A stretch of 64,000 bases of DNA, from the NCBI RefSeq assembly GCF_029227915.1, contig NC_079877.1, forward strand, positions 1,984,001 to 2,048,000, read 5' to 3'. This stretch comes from Hydractinia symbiolongicarpus (lineage: Eukaryota > Cnidaria > Hydrozoa > Anthoathecata > Hydractiniidae). This document shows, in pieces, positions 1 through 12,717 of this stretch (position 1 is its first letter; each line of letters opens with the position of its first letter). Both the position numbers and the translations under genes were made by a program. The notes under the pieces were generated by a model. It was given only the letters and a program-made list of their open reading frames with translations, was not told where the DNA came from and did not search any database.

Positions 1-3000
1 AATCGTAGCCGTTGTCGCGCGCTGAAAAAATAGCGACAGTTACAAAAACTACATTTCCATGACGTTCTAACGGTGTCAGTCCGTTTGATTTACAACGGTT
101 GCGTCACATATTCGCACCAACATGTGTCTAGTGATTTTCTGCCAATATTACTAAGTTGTATTGGTTTTAACAGTGAAACGATTGACTGTGGGACTTAATT
201 GAACTGACTTTGGACTGTGACCTTATAAATGTTATAAGTGAGACAATTGGACTCCAAGAAATGACATTCTTCTTAATTTGACATGGTTGTAGGAACTCAG
301 CGATTACACTGGACCCTGAGGTAGCGATTCATTTAAAAATTTAGATAAATAAGTCAGTTTTACTGTGGGACCAATCCTAGCCGTTAGCGCGCGCCGAAGA
401 TATAGAGACAGTTTCAAAAACTCCATTTCATTGACTTTCTAACGGTGTCAATCCGTTTGAGTTACAACGGTTGCGTCACACATTCGTACGAACATGTATT
501 TAGTGATTTTCTTCCGGTATTGCTAAGTTGTATCGCTTTCAGCAGTGAAACGATTGACTGTGGGACTTAATTGAACTGATTTTAGACTTTGACCTTATAA
601 ATGTGATAAATGAGCAATTTTGACTACAAGAAATAACATTCTTCTTAATTTGACATGATTGCTGGAACTCAGCGATTACACTGGGCGCTGTGGTAGCACT
701 TTATTTAAAAATTAAGATTAATAAGTCATTTTATACTGTGGGACGAATCCTAGTCGTTAGTTCGCGCTGAAGAAATAGAGACAGTTTCAAAAACTACATT
801 TCATTGACCTTCTAAGGGGATCAATCCATTTGAGTTACAACGGTTGCGTCACACATTCGTACCAACATTTATTTAAGGATTTTTTTCCGATATTACTAAG
901 TTGTATTGCTTTCAACAGTGAAACGATTGACTGTGGGACTTAATTGAACTGATTTTGGACTTTGACCTTATAAATGTGATAAATGAGCGATTTTGACTAC
1001 AAGAAATGATATTCTTCTTAATTTGACATGATTGCTGGACCTCAGCGATTACACTGGGCGCTGTGGTAAGGCTTTATTTAAAAATTAAGATAAATAAGTC
1101 ATTTTTTACTGCGGGACCAATCCTAGCCGTTATCGCGCGCTGAAGAAATAGAGACAGTTTCTAAAACTAAATTTCATTGATTTTCTAACGGTGTCAATCC
1201 GTTTGAGTTACAACGGTTGCGTCACACATTCGTACGAACATGTATTTAGTGATTTTCTTCCGGTATTGCTAAGTTGTGTCGCTTTCAACAGTGAAACGAT
1301 TGACTGTGGGACTTAATAGAACTGATTTTGGACTTTGACTTTATAAATGTGATAAATGAGCGCTTTTGACTACAAGAAATGATATTCTTCTTAATTTGAC
1401 ATGATTGCTGGACCTCAGCGATTACACTGGGCGCTGTGGTAAGACTTTATTTAAAAATTAAGATAAATAAGTCATTTTTTACTGCGGGACCAATCCTAGC
1501 CGTTATCGCGCGCTGAAGAAATAGAGACAGTTTCTAAAACTAAATTTCATTGATTTTCTAACGGTGTCAATCCGTTTGAGTTACAACGGTTGCGTCACAC
1601 ATTCGTACCAACATGTATTTAGTGATTTTTTTCCGATATTACTAAGTTGTATCGCTTTCAACAGTGAAACGATTGACTGTGGGACTTAATTGAACTGATT
1701 TTGGACTTTGACCTTATAAATGTGATTAATGAGTCATTTTGACTACAAGAAATAACATTCTTCTTAATTTGACATGATTGCTGGAATTCAGCGATTGCAT
1801 TAGGCTCTGTGGTAGCGCTTTATTTAAAAACTTAGATAAATAAGTTTTTTCTTACTGGGGGAACAATCCTGGCCGTTAGCACGTGCTGAATAAATAGGAA
1901 CAGTTCCAAAGGCTACATTTCATTGACTTACTCACGGTGTCAATATGTTTGAGTTACAACGGTTGCGTCACATATTCGCACCAACATGTATTTAGTGATT
2001 TTCTTCTGATATTACTAAGTTGTATTTTTTCTAACATTGAAACGATTGACTGTGGGAATTAGTTGAACTGATTCTGGAATGTGACCTAATAAATGTGATA
2101 AATGAGCCAATTGGTCTCCAAGGAAAACATTTTTATTAATTTGAAATGACTGCTTGAATTCAGGGATTACATTAGGCTCTGTGGGAGCGCTTTATTTAAA
2201 AACTTAGATAAATATGTTTTTTCTTACTGGGGGAAAAATCCTGGCCGTTAGCACGTGCTGAATAAATAGGAACAGTTTCATAGGCTACATTTCATTGACT
2301 TACTAACGGTGTCAATCCGTTTGAGTTACAACGGTTGCGTCACATATTCGCACCAACATGTATTTAGTGATTTTCTTCCGATATTACTAAGTTGTATTGC
2401 TTTTAACATTGAAACGATTGACTGTGGGAATTAATTGAACTGATTCTGGAATGTGACCTAATAAATGTGATAAATGAGCCAATTGGTCTCCAAGGAAAAT
2501 ATTCTTATTAATTTGAAATGATTGCTTGCATTCAGCAATTACATTAGGCTCTGTGGGAGCACTTTATTTAAAAACTTAGATAAATAAGTCCTTTGTTACT
2601 GTGGGACCAATCCTGGCCGTTAGCACGCGCTGAATAAATAGGAACAGTTCCAAAGACTACATTTCATTGACTTTCTAAAGGCATAAATCCGTTTGAGTTA
2701 CAACGGTTGTACTTAGCGATAGTATTTGGATATTACTAGGTTGCATCGCTTTTAACAGTGAAACGCTTGTCTGTGGGACTTAACTAAACTGATTTTAGTC
2801 TTTGACCTTATAAATGTGATAAATGAGCCAGTTTGACTACAACAAATAACATTCTTCTTAATTTGATATGATTGCTGGAACTCAGCGATTACGCTGGGCG
2901 CTGTGGTAGCGCTTTATTAAAAAACTTAGATAAATAAGTCATATTTTACTGTGGGACCAATCCTAGCCGCTATCGCGCGCTGAAAAATAGCTTCAGTTTC

Positions 3001-3330
3001 AAAAACTACATTTCAATGACGTTTTAACTGTATCAGTCCGTTTGAGATACAACGATTGCGTCAAATATTCGTACCAACATGTGTCTAGTGCTTTTCTGCC
3101 AATATTACTAAGTTGTATTGGTTTTAACAGTGAAACGATTGACTGTGGGAATTAATTCAACTAACTTTGGACTGTGACCTGATAAATGTGATAAATGAGA
3201 CACTTGGACTCCAAGAAATAACATTCTTTTTAATTTGACGTGAATGCCGGACTTTAGCGATTAAATTGGGCGCTGTGGTAGCGCTTCATTTAAAAACTTA
3301 GATAAATAAGTCATTCTTTACTGTGGGACC
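1..3330 (+). repeat. Nine-monomer higher-order repeat, copy 1
   Basis: Monomers m1-m9 total 3,330 bp (nine monomers less a 23-bp deletion in m8). The unit starts with the aatcgtagccgttgtcg head; the same head returns at 3331 and 8900. m1-m4 match m10-m13 almost base for base, apart from a patch at 102-164. m7-m9 match m22-m24. The middle (m5, m6) is mosaic: m5 begins like m14 but ends like m21, with 'ggaattcagcg' followed by 'attaggctctgtggtagcg'. The unit probably extended over more sequence than this window shows. Confidence 0.8.
2609..2958 (+). repeat. Short monomer m8 (350 bp) with 23-bp deletion
   Basis: Between 'acaacggttg' (ending 2709) and 'tacttagcgatag' the segment from cgtcac to aacatg is missing, about 23 bp. 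A 'tg' on both sides gives possible microhomology. It removes the centre of the most conserved part of the monomer. The same deletion is present in m23, so it predates the duplication of the nine-monomer unit. Confidence 0.85.
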
Positions 3331-5194
3331 AATCGTAGCCGTTGTTGCGCGCTGAAAAAATAGCGACAGTTACAAAAACTACATTTCCATGACGTTCTAA
3401 CGGTGTCAGTCCGTTTGATTTACAACGGTTGAGTCACATATTTGTACCAACATGTATTTAGCGATATTTTTCTTATATTACTAGTTTGCATCGCTTTTAA
3501 CAGTGAAACGATTGACTGTGGGACTTAATTGAACTGACTTTGGACTGTGACCTTATAAATGTTATAAGTGAGACAATTGGACTCCAAGAAATGACATTCT
3601 TCTTAATTTGACATGGTTGTAGGAACTCAGCGATTACACTGGACCCTGAGGTAGCGATTCATTTAAAAATTTAGATAAATAAGTCAGTTTTACTGTGGGA
3701 CCAATCCTAGCCGTTAGCGCGCGCCGAAGATATAGAGACAGTTTCAAAAACTCCATTTCATTGACTTTCTAACGGTGTCAATCCGTTTGAGTTACAACGG
3801 TTGCGTCACACATTCGTACGAACATGTATTTAGTGATTTTCTTCCGGTATTGCTAAGTTGTATCGCTTTCAGCAGTGAAACGATTGACTGTGGGACTTAA
3901 TTGAACTGATTTTAGACTTTGACCTTATAAATGTGATAAATGAGCAATTTTGACTACAAGAAATAACATTCTTCTTAATTTGACATGATTGCTGGAACTC
4001 AGCGATTACACTGGGCGCTGTGGTAGCACTTTATTTAAAAATTAAGATTAATAAGTCATTTTATACTGTGGGACGAATCCTAGTCGTTAGTTCGCGCTGA
4101 AGAAATAGAGACAGTTTCAAAAACTACATTTCATTGACCTTCTAAGGGGGTCAATCCATTTGAGTAACAACGGTTGCGTCACACATTCGTACCAACATTT
4201 ATTTAAGGATTTTTTTCCGATATTACTAAGTTGTATTGCTTTCAACAGTGAAACGATTGACTGTGGGACTTAATTGAACTGATTTTGGACTTTGACCTTA
4301 TAAATGTGATAAATGAGCGATTTTGACTACAAGAAATGATATTCTTCTTAATTTGACATGATTGCTGGACCTCAGCGATTACACTGGGAGCTGTGGTAAG
4401 GCTTTATTTAAAAATTAAGATAAATAAGTCATTTTTTACTGCGGGACCAATCCTAGCCGTTATCGCGCGCTGAAGAAATAGAGACAGTTTCTAAAACTAA
4501 ATTTCATTGATTTTCAAACGGTGTCAATCCGTTTGAGTTACAACGGTTGCGTCACACATTCGTACCAACATGTATTTAAGGATTTTTTTCCGATATTACT
4601 AAGTTGTATTGCTTTCAACAGTGAAACGATTGACTGTGGGACTTAATAGAACTGATTTTGGACTTTGACTTTATAAATGTGATAAATGAGCGCTTTTGAC
4701 TACAAGAAATGATATTCTTCTTAATTTGACATGATTGCTGGACCTCAGCGATTACACTGGGCGCTGTGGTAAGACTTTATTTAAAAATTAAGATAAATAA
4801 GTCATTTTTTACTGCGGGACCAATCCTAGCCGTTATCGCGCGCTGAAGAAATAGAGACAGTTTCTAAAACTAAATTTCATTGATTTTCTAACGGTGTCAA
4901 TCCGTTTGAGTTACAACGGTTGCGTCACACATTCGTACCAACATGTATTTAGTGATTTTTTTCCGATATTACTAAGTTGTATCGCTTTCAACAGTGAAAC
5001 GATTGACTGTGGGACTTAATTGAACTGATTTTGGACTTTGACCTTATAAATGTGATTAATGAGTCATTTTGACTACAAGAAATGATATTCTTCTTAATTT
5101 GACATGATTGCTGGAACTCAGCGATTACACTGGGCGCTGTGGTAAGGCTTTATTTAAAAATTAAGATAAATAAGTCAATTTTTATTGTGGGACC

Positions 5195-7432
5195 AATCCT
5201 AGCCGTTATCGCGCGCTGAAAAAATAGAGACAGATTCTAAAACTAAATTTCATTGTTTTTCTAACGGTGTCAATCCGTTTCAGTTACAACGGTTGCGTCA
5301 CACATTCGTACCAACATGTATTTAGTGATTTTTTTTCCGATATTACTAAGTTGTATCGCTTTCAACAGTGAAACGATTGACTGTGGGACTTAATTGAACT
5401 GATTTTGGACTTTGACCTTATAAATGTGATAAATGAGTCCTTTTGACTACAAGAAATGATATTCTTCTTAATTTGACATGATTGCCGGAACTCAGTGATT
5501 ACACTGGGCGCTGCGTTAGCGCTTTATTTATAAATTAAGATAAATAAGTCATTTTTTACTGTGGGGGGAGTCCTAGTCGTTAGTTCGCCCTGCAGAAATA
5601 GAGACAGTTTCAAAAACTACATTTCATTGACTTTCTAACGGTGTCAATCCATTTGAGTTACAACAGTTGCGTCACACATTCGTACGAACATGTATTTAGT
5701 GATTTTCTTCCGGTATTGCTAAGTTGTATCGCTTTCAACAGTGAAACGATTGACTGTGGGACTTAATTGAACTGATTTTAGACTTTGACTTTATAAATGT
5801 GATAAATGAGCAATTTTGACTATCAGAAATAACATTCTTCTTAATTTGACATGATTGCTGGAACTCAGCGATTACACTGGGCGCTGTGGTAGCGCTTTAT
5901 TTAAAAATTAAGATAAATAAGTCATTTTTTACTGTGGGACCAATCCTAGCCGTTATCGCGCGCAGAAGAAATAGAGACAGTTTCAAAAACTACATTTTAA
6001 TGACTTACTCACGGTGTCAATATGTTTGAGTTACAACGGTTGCGTCACATATTCGCACCAACATCTATTTAGTGATTTTCTTCTGATATTACTAAGTTGT
6101 ATCGCTTTCAACAGTGAAACGATTGACTGTGGGACTTAATTGAACTGATTTTGGACTTTGACCTTATAAATGTGATAAATGAGTCATTTTGACTACAAGA
6201 AATGATATTCTTCTTAATTTGACATGATTGCTGGAACTCAGCGATTACACTGGGCGCTGTGGTAAGGCTGTATTTAAAAATTAAGATAAATAAGTCAATT
6301 TTTATTGTGGGACCAATCCTAGCCGTTATCGCGCGCTGAAAAAATAGAGACAGATTCTAAAACTAAATTTCATTGTTTTTCTAACGGTGTCAATCCGTTT
6401 CAGTTACAACGGTTGCGTCACACATTCGTACCAACATGTACTTAGTGATTTTTTTCCGATATTACTAAGTTGTATCGCTTTCAACAGTGAAACGATTGAC
6501 TGTGGGACTTAATTGAACTGATTTTGGACTTTGACCTTATAAATGTGATAAATGAGTCATTTTGACTACAAGAAATGATATTCTTCTTAATTTGACATGA
6601 TTGCCGGAACTCAGTGATTACACTGGGCGCTGCGTTAGCGCTTTATTTATAAATTAAGATAAATAAGTCATTTTTTACTGTGGGAGGAGTCCTAGTCGTT
6701 AGTTCGCCCTGCAGAAATAGAGACAGTTTCAAAAACTACATTTCATTGACTTTCTAACGGTGTCAATCCGTTTGAGTTACAACGGTTGCGTCACACATTC
6801 GTACGAACATGTATTTAGTGATTTTCTTCCGGTATTGCTAAGTTGTATCGCTTTCAACAGTGAAACGATTGACTGTGGGACTTAATTGAACTGATTTTAG
6901 ACTTTGACTTTATAAATGTGATAAATGAGCAATTTTGACTACAAGAAATAACATTCTTCTTAATTTGACATGATTGCTGGAACTCAGCGATTACACTGGG
7001 CGCTGTGGTAGCACTTTATTTAAAAATTAAGATAAATAAGTCTTTTTTACTGTGGGACGAATCCTAGTCGTTAGTATGCGCTGAAGAAATAGAGACAGTT
7101 TCAAAAACTACATTTCATTGACTTTCTAACAGTTTTAATCCGTTTCAGTTGAAACGGTTGCGTCACATATTCGCACCAACATGTATTTAGTGATTTTCTT
7201 CCGGTATTACTAAGTTATATCGCTTTCAATAGTGAAACGATTGACTGTGGGACCTAATTGAACTGATTTTGGACTTTGACCTTATAGATGTGATAAGTGA
7301 GCAATTTTGACTATCAGAAATAACATTCCTCTTAATTTGACATGACTGCTGGAACTCAGCGATTACAGTGGGCGCTGTGGTAGCGTTTTATTTAAAAATT
7401 AAGATAAATAAGTCATTTTTTACTGTGGGACC
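5195..7432 (+). repeat. Six extra monomers inside copy 2, holding a dimer duplicated at 1,120 bp
   Basis: m15-m16 (5195-5941) and m18-m19 (6315-7059) are close copies. Both have a gaaaaaatagagacagattc head followed by a rare monomer start where 'aatcc' is replaced by agtcc and the head reads gttcgccctgcag. The intervening m17 has a head like m21 (7433) and a second half like m14, a recombinant expected at an unequal-exchange junction. Exact breakpoints cannot be fixed by eye; the interval is set to whole monomers. Confidence 0.65.
5881..5895. repeat. Short inverted repeat in monomer tail (example)
   Basis: GCGCT, loop gtggt, AGCGC is a 5-bp perfect stem with a 5-base loop, at about offset 313-327. 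It is intact in copies reading gggcgctgtggtagcgct and broken in families reading accctgtggtagcgatt, gcgctgtggtaaggct or gcgctgtggtaacgct. Because many abundant families lack it, it is not needed for array maintenance. Any function is unproven. Confidence 0.65.
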
Positions 7433-8177
7433 AATCCTAGCCGTTATAGCGCGCAGAAGAAATAGAGACAGTTTCAAAAACTACATTTTAATGACTTACT
7501 CACGGTGTCAATATGTTTGAGTTACAACGGTTGCGTCACATATTCGCACCAACATCTATTTAGTGATTTTCTTCTGATATTACTAAGTTGTATTTTTTTT
7601 AACAGTGAAACGATTGACTGTGGGAATTAATTGACCTGATGCTGCACTGTGACCTTATAAATGTGATAAATGAGCTACTTGGTCTCCAAGGAATAACATT
7701 CTTCTTAATTTGACATGATTGCTGGAATTCAGCGATTACATTAGGCTCTGTGGTAGCGCTTTATTTAAAAACTTAGAGAAAAAAGTCTTTTCTTACTGGG
7801 GGACCAAACCTGGCCGTTACCACGTGCTGAATAAATAGGAACAGTTCCATAGGCTACATTTCATTGACTTACTAACGGTGTCAATCCGTTTGAGTTACAA
7901 CGGTTGCGTCACATATTCGCACCAACATGTATTTAGTGATTTTCTTCCGATATTACTAAGTTGTATTGCTTTTAACATTGAAACGATTGACTGTGGGAAT
8001 TAATTGAACTGATTCTGGAATGTGACCTAATAAATGTGATAAATGAGCCAATTGGTCTCCAAGGAAAATATTCTTATTAATTTGAAATGATTGCTTGAAT
8101 TCAGCAATTACATTAGGCTCTGTGGGAGCACTTTATTTAAAAACTTAGATAAATAAGTCTTTTGTTACTGTGGGACC

Positions 8178-8527
8178 AATCCTGGCCGTTAGCACGCGCT
8201 GAATAAATAGGAACAGTTCCAAAGATTACATTTCATTGACTTTCTAACGGCATAAATCCGTTTGAGTTACAACGGTTGTACTTAGCGATAGTATTTGGAT
8301 ATTACTAGGTTGCATCGCTTTTAACAGTGAAACGCTTGTCTGTGGGACTTAACTGAACTGATTTTAGTCTTTGACCTTATAAATGTGATAAATGAGCCAG
8401 TTTGACTACAACAAATAACATTCTTCTTTATTTGATATGATTGCTGGAACTCAGCGATTACGTTGGGCGCTGTGGTAGCGCTTTATTAAAAAACTTAGAT
8501 AAATAAGTCATATTTTACTGTGGGACC
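8178..8527 (+). repeat. Short monomer m23 (350 bp), same 23-bp deletion
   Basis: This is the counterpart of m8, 5,569 bp downstream, with the junction after base 8278. The identical break and matching flanks (gcataaatccg upstream, gtatttggatatt downstream) show shared descent and not a second event. Confidence 0.85.
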
Positions 8528-8899
8528 AATCCTAGCCGCTATCGCGCGCTGAAAAATAGCGTCAGTTTCAAAAACTACATTTCAATGACGTTTTAACTGT
8601 ATCGGTCTGTTTGAGATACAACGGTTGCGTCAAATATTCGTACCAACATGTGTCTAGTGATTTTCTGCCAATATTACTAAGTTGTATTGGTTTTAACAGT
8701 GAAACGATTGACTGTGGGAATTAATTCAACTAACTTTGGACTGTGACTTGATAAATGTGATAAATGAGACACTTGGACGCCAAGAAATAACATTCTTCTT
8801 AATTTGATGTGAATGCCGGACTTTAGCGATTAAATTGGGCGCTGTGGTAGCGCTTCATTTAAAAACTTAGATAAATAAGTCATTCTTTACTGTGGGACC

Positions 8900-10479
8900 A
8901 ATCGTAGCCGTTGTCGCGCGCTGAAAAAATAGCGACAGTTTCAAAAACTACATTTCCATGACGTTCTAACGGTGTCAGTCCGTTTGATTTACAACGGTTG
9001 AGTCACATATTTGTACCAACATGTATTTAGCGATATTTTTCTTATATTACTAGTTTGCATCGCTTTTAACAGTGAAACGATTGACTGTGGGACTTAATTG
9101 AACTGACTTTGGACTGTGACCTTATAAATGTTATAAGTGAGACAATTGGACTCCAAGAAATGACATTCTTCTTAATTTGACATGGTTGTAGGAACTCAGC
9201 GATTACACTGGACCCTATGGTAGCGATTCATTTGAAAATTAAGATAAATAAGTCATTTTTTACTGTGGGACGAATCCTAGTCGTTAGTTCGCGCTGAAGA
9301 AATAGAGACATTTTCAAAAACTACATTTCATTGACTTTCTAACAGTTTTAATACGTTTGAGTTGCAACGGTTGCGTCACATATTCGCACCAACATGTATT
9401 TAGTGATTTTCTTCCGGTATTACTAAGTTGTATCGCTTTCAACAGTGAAACGATTGACTGTGGGACTTAATTGAACTGATTTTGGAATGTGAACTTATAA
9501 GTGTGATAATTGAGACAAGTGGATTCCAAGAAATAACATTCTTCTTAATTTGACATGATTGCCGAAACTCAGGACTTTGACCTTGTAAATGTGCTAAATG
9601 AGCAATTTTGACTATAAGAAATAACATTCTTCCTAATTTGACATGATTGCTGGAACTCAGCGATTACACTGGGCGCTGTGGTAGCGCTTTATTTAAAAAT
9701 TAAGATAATTAAGTCATTTTTTACTGTGGGACCAATCCTAGCCGTTATCGCGCGCAGAAGAAATAGAGACAGTTTCAAAAACTACATTTCATTGACTTTC
9801 TAACGGTGTCAATCCGTTTGAGTTACAACGGTTACGTCACACATTCGTACGAACATGTATTTAGTGATTTTCTTCCGGTATTGCTAAGTTGTATCGCTTT
9901 CAACAGTGAAACGATTGACTGTGGGACTTAATTGAACTGATTTTAGACTTTGACCTTATAAATGTGATAAATGCGCAATTTTGACTACAAGAAATAACAT
10001 TCTTCTTAATTTGACATGATTGCTGGAACTCAGCGATTACACTGGGCGCTGTGGTAGCACTTTATTTAAAAATTAAGATTAATAAGTCATTTTATACTGT
10101 GGGACGAATCCTAGTCGTTAGTTCGCGCTGAAGAAATAGAGACAGTTTCAAAAACTACATTTCATTGACCTTCTAAGGGGGTCAATCCATTTGAGTTACA
10201 ACGGTTGCGTCACACATTCGTACCAACATGTATTTAAGGATTTTTTTCCGATATTACTAAGTTGTATTGCTTTCAACAGTGAAACGATTGACTGTGGGAC
10301 TTAATTGAACTGATTTTGGACTTTGACCTTATAAATGTGATAAATGAGCGATTTTGACTACAAGAAATGATATTCTTCTTAATTTGACATGATTGCTGGA
10401 CCTCAGCGATTACACTGGGCGCTGTGGTAAGGCTTTATTTAAAAATTAAGATAAATAAGTCATTTTTTACTGCGGGACC
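8900..10479 (+). repeat. Nine-monomer higher-order repeat, start of copy 3 (rearranged)
   Basis: m25 (8900) is a close copy of m10, including the 'gagtcacatatttgtacc' variant. m26 (9273) carries an 88-bp partial duplication. m27 (9734) ends like m2 and m11, and m28 (10107) is a close copy of m3 and m12, with the ccttctaag variant. So the order of the unit is kept although the second position was rebuilt. After m29 the order is replaced by a trimer pattern. Confidence 0.65.
9273..9733 (+). repeat. Long monomer m26 (461 bp) with 88-bp partial duplication
   Basis: The segment 9484-9571 (gaatgtg to aactca) is followed directly by an equivalent segment 9572-9659 (ggactttg to aactca), each 88 bp, after which the monomer continues normally. 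The two segments belong to different families: the first has gagacaagtggattcc, the second gagcaattttgactataag. This is therefore an out-of-register join between different monomers and not a fresh slippage duplication. The junction 'aactcaggactttg' shares at most one base between the sides. Confidence 0.88.
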
Positions 10480-12717
10480 AATCCTAGCCGTTATCGCGCG
10501 CTGAAGAAATAGAGACAGTTTCTAAAACTAAATTTCATTGATTTTCTAACGGTGTCAATCCGTTTGAGTTACAACGGTTGCGTCACACATTCGTACGAAC
10601 ATGTATTTAGTGATTTTCTTCCGGTATTGCTAAGTTGTATCGCTTTCAACAGTGAAACGATTGACTGTGGGACTTAATTGAACTGATTTTAGACTTTGAC
10701 CTTATAAATGTGATAAATGAGCAATTTTGACTACAAGAAATGATATTCTTCTTAATTTGACATGATTGCTGGACCTCAGCGATTACACTGGGCGCTGTGG
10801 TAAGGCTTTATTTAAAAATTAAGATAAATAAGTCATTTTTTACTGCGGGACCAATCCTAGCCGTTATCGCGCGCTGAAGAAATAGAGACAGTTTCTAAAA
10901 CTAAATTTCATTGATTTTCTAACGGTGTCAATCCGTTTGAGTTACAACGGTTGCGTCACACATTCGTACCAACATGTATTTAGTGATTTTTTTCCGATAT
11001 TACTAAGTTGTATCGCTTTCAACAGTGAAACGATTGACTGTGGGACTAAATTGAACTGATTTTGGACTTTGACCTTATAAATGTGATAAATGAGTCATTT
11101 TGACTACAAGAAATGATATTCTTCTTAATTTGACATGATTGCTGGAATTCAGCGATTACACTGGGCGCTGTGGTAAGGCTTTATTTAAAAATTAAGATAA
11201 ATAAGTCAATTTTTATTGTGGGACCAATCCTAGCCGTTATCGCGCGCTGAAAAAATAGAGACAGATTCTAAAACTAAATTTCATTGTTTTTCTAACGGTG
11301 TCAATCCGTTTCAGTTACAACGGTTGCGTCAAACATTCGTACCAACATGTATTTAGTGATTTTTTTCCGGTATTACTAAGTTGTATTGCTTTCAATAGTG
11401 AAACGATTGACTGTGGGACCTAATTGAACTGATTTTGGACTTTGACCTTATAAATGTGATAAATGAGCAATTTTGACTATCAGAAAAAACATTCTTCTTA
11501 ATTTGACATGATTGCTGGAACTCAGCGATTACACTGGGCGCTGTGGTAGCGCTTTATTTAAAAATTAAGATAAATAAGTCATTTTTTACTGCGGGACCAA
11601 TCCTAGCCGTTATCGCGCGCTGAAGAAATAGAGACAGTTTCTAAAACAAAATTTCATTGATTTTCTAACGGTGTCAATCCGTTTGAGTTACAACGGTTGC
11701 GTCACACATTCGTACCAACATGTATTTAGTGATTTTTTTCCGATATTACTAAGTTGTATCGCTTTCAACAGTGAAACGATTGACTGTGGGACTTAATTGA
11801 ACTGATTTTGGACTTTGACCTTATAAATGTGATAAATGAGTCATTTTGGCTACAAGAAATGATATTCTTCTTAATTTGACATGATTGCTGGACCTCAGCG
11901 ATTACACTGGGCGCTGTGGTAAGGCTTTATTTAAAAATTAAGATAAATAAGTCATTTTTTACTGCGGGACCAATCCTAGCCGTTATCGCGCGCTGAAGAA
12001 ATAGAGACAGTTTCTAAAACTAAATTTCATTGATTTTCTAACGGTGTCAATCCGTTTGAGTTACAACGGTTGCGTCACACATTCGTACCAACATGTATTT
12101 AGTGATTTTTTTCCGATATTACTAAGTTGTATCGCTTTCAACAGTGAAACGATTGACTGTGGGACTTAATTGAACTGATTTTGGACTTTGACCTTATAAA
12201 TGTGATAAATGAGTCATTTTGACTACAAGAAATGATATTCTTCTTAATTTGACATGATTGCTGGAACTCAGCGATTACACTGGGCGCTGTGGTAAGGCTT
12301 TATTTAAAAATTAAGATAAATAAGTCAATTTTTATTGTGGGACCAATCCTAGCCGTTATCGCGCGCTGAAAAAATTGAGACAGATTCTAAAATTAAATTT
12401 CATTGTTTTTCTAACGGTGTCAATCCGTTTCAGTTACAACGGTTGCGTCACACATTCGTACCAACATGTATTTAGTGATTTTTTTCCGGTATTACTAAGT
12501 TGTATTGCTTTCAATAGTGAAACAATTGACTGTGGGACCTAATTGAACTGATTTTGGACTTTGACCTTATAAATGTGATAAATGAGCAATTTTGACTATC
12601 AGAAATAACATTCCTCTTAATTTGACATGATTGCTGGAACTCAGCGATTACACTGGGCGCTGTGATAGCGCTTTATTTAAAAATTAAGATAAATAAGTCA
12701 TTTTTTACTGTGGGACC
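10480..12717 (+). repeat. Trimer duplication, two copies of 1,119 bp
   Basis: m29-m31 (10480-11598) and m32-m34 (11599-12717) correspond monomer by monomer at a constant spacing of 1,119 bp. m31 and m34 share the rare gaaaaaa-tagagacagattc head, the cattgtttttc variant and a tail with gactatcagaaa. m29 departs from m32 in its middle, reading cgtacgaac and ttcttccggtattgc, the m2-like type, which looks like a conversion patch. Confidence 0.8.

Larger units (their letters stand above)
3331..8899 (+). repeat. Nine-monomer higher-order repeat, copy 2, expanded to 15 monomers
   Basis: Monomers m10-m24 span 5,569 bp, which is 2,239 bp (six monomers) more than copy 1. Offsets to copy 1 are constant at 3,330 from 3331 to about 5,086, after which the copies diverge. 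From m22 (7806) the order of copy 1 resumes with m22 like m7, m23 like m8 (same 23-bp deletion) and m24 like m9. The extra material is of the same satellite, so the expansion came from unequal exchange or internal duplication, not from an insertion of foreign DNA. Confidence 0.8.

Noticed and set aside
5555-5580. Run of G (gtgggggga) at a monomer border as a regulatory or G-quadruplex site
   Set aside because: A single G-run is insufficient for a quadruplex. The sister copy near 6681 reads tgggaggagtcc, so this is simple divergence of the usual gtgggaccaatcc.
9273-9733. Insertion of foreign sequence in the long monomer
   Set aside because: The extra 88 bp are ordinary satellite in the same orientation, matching the segment just before it in position.
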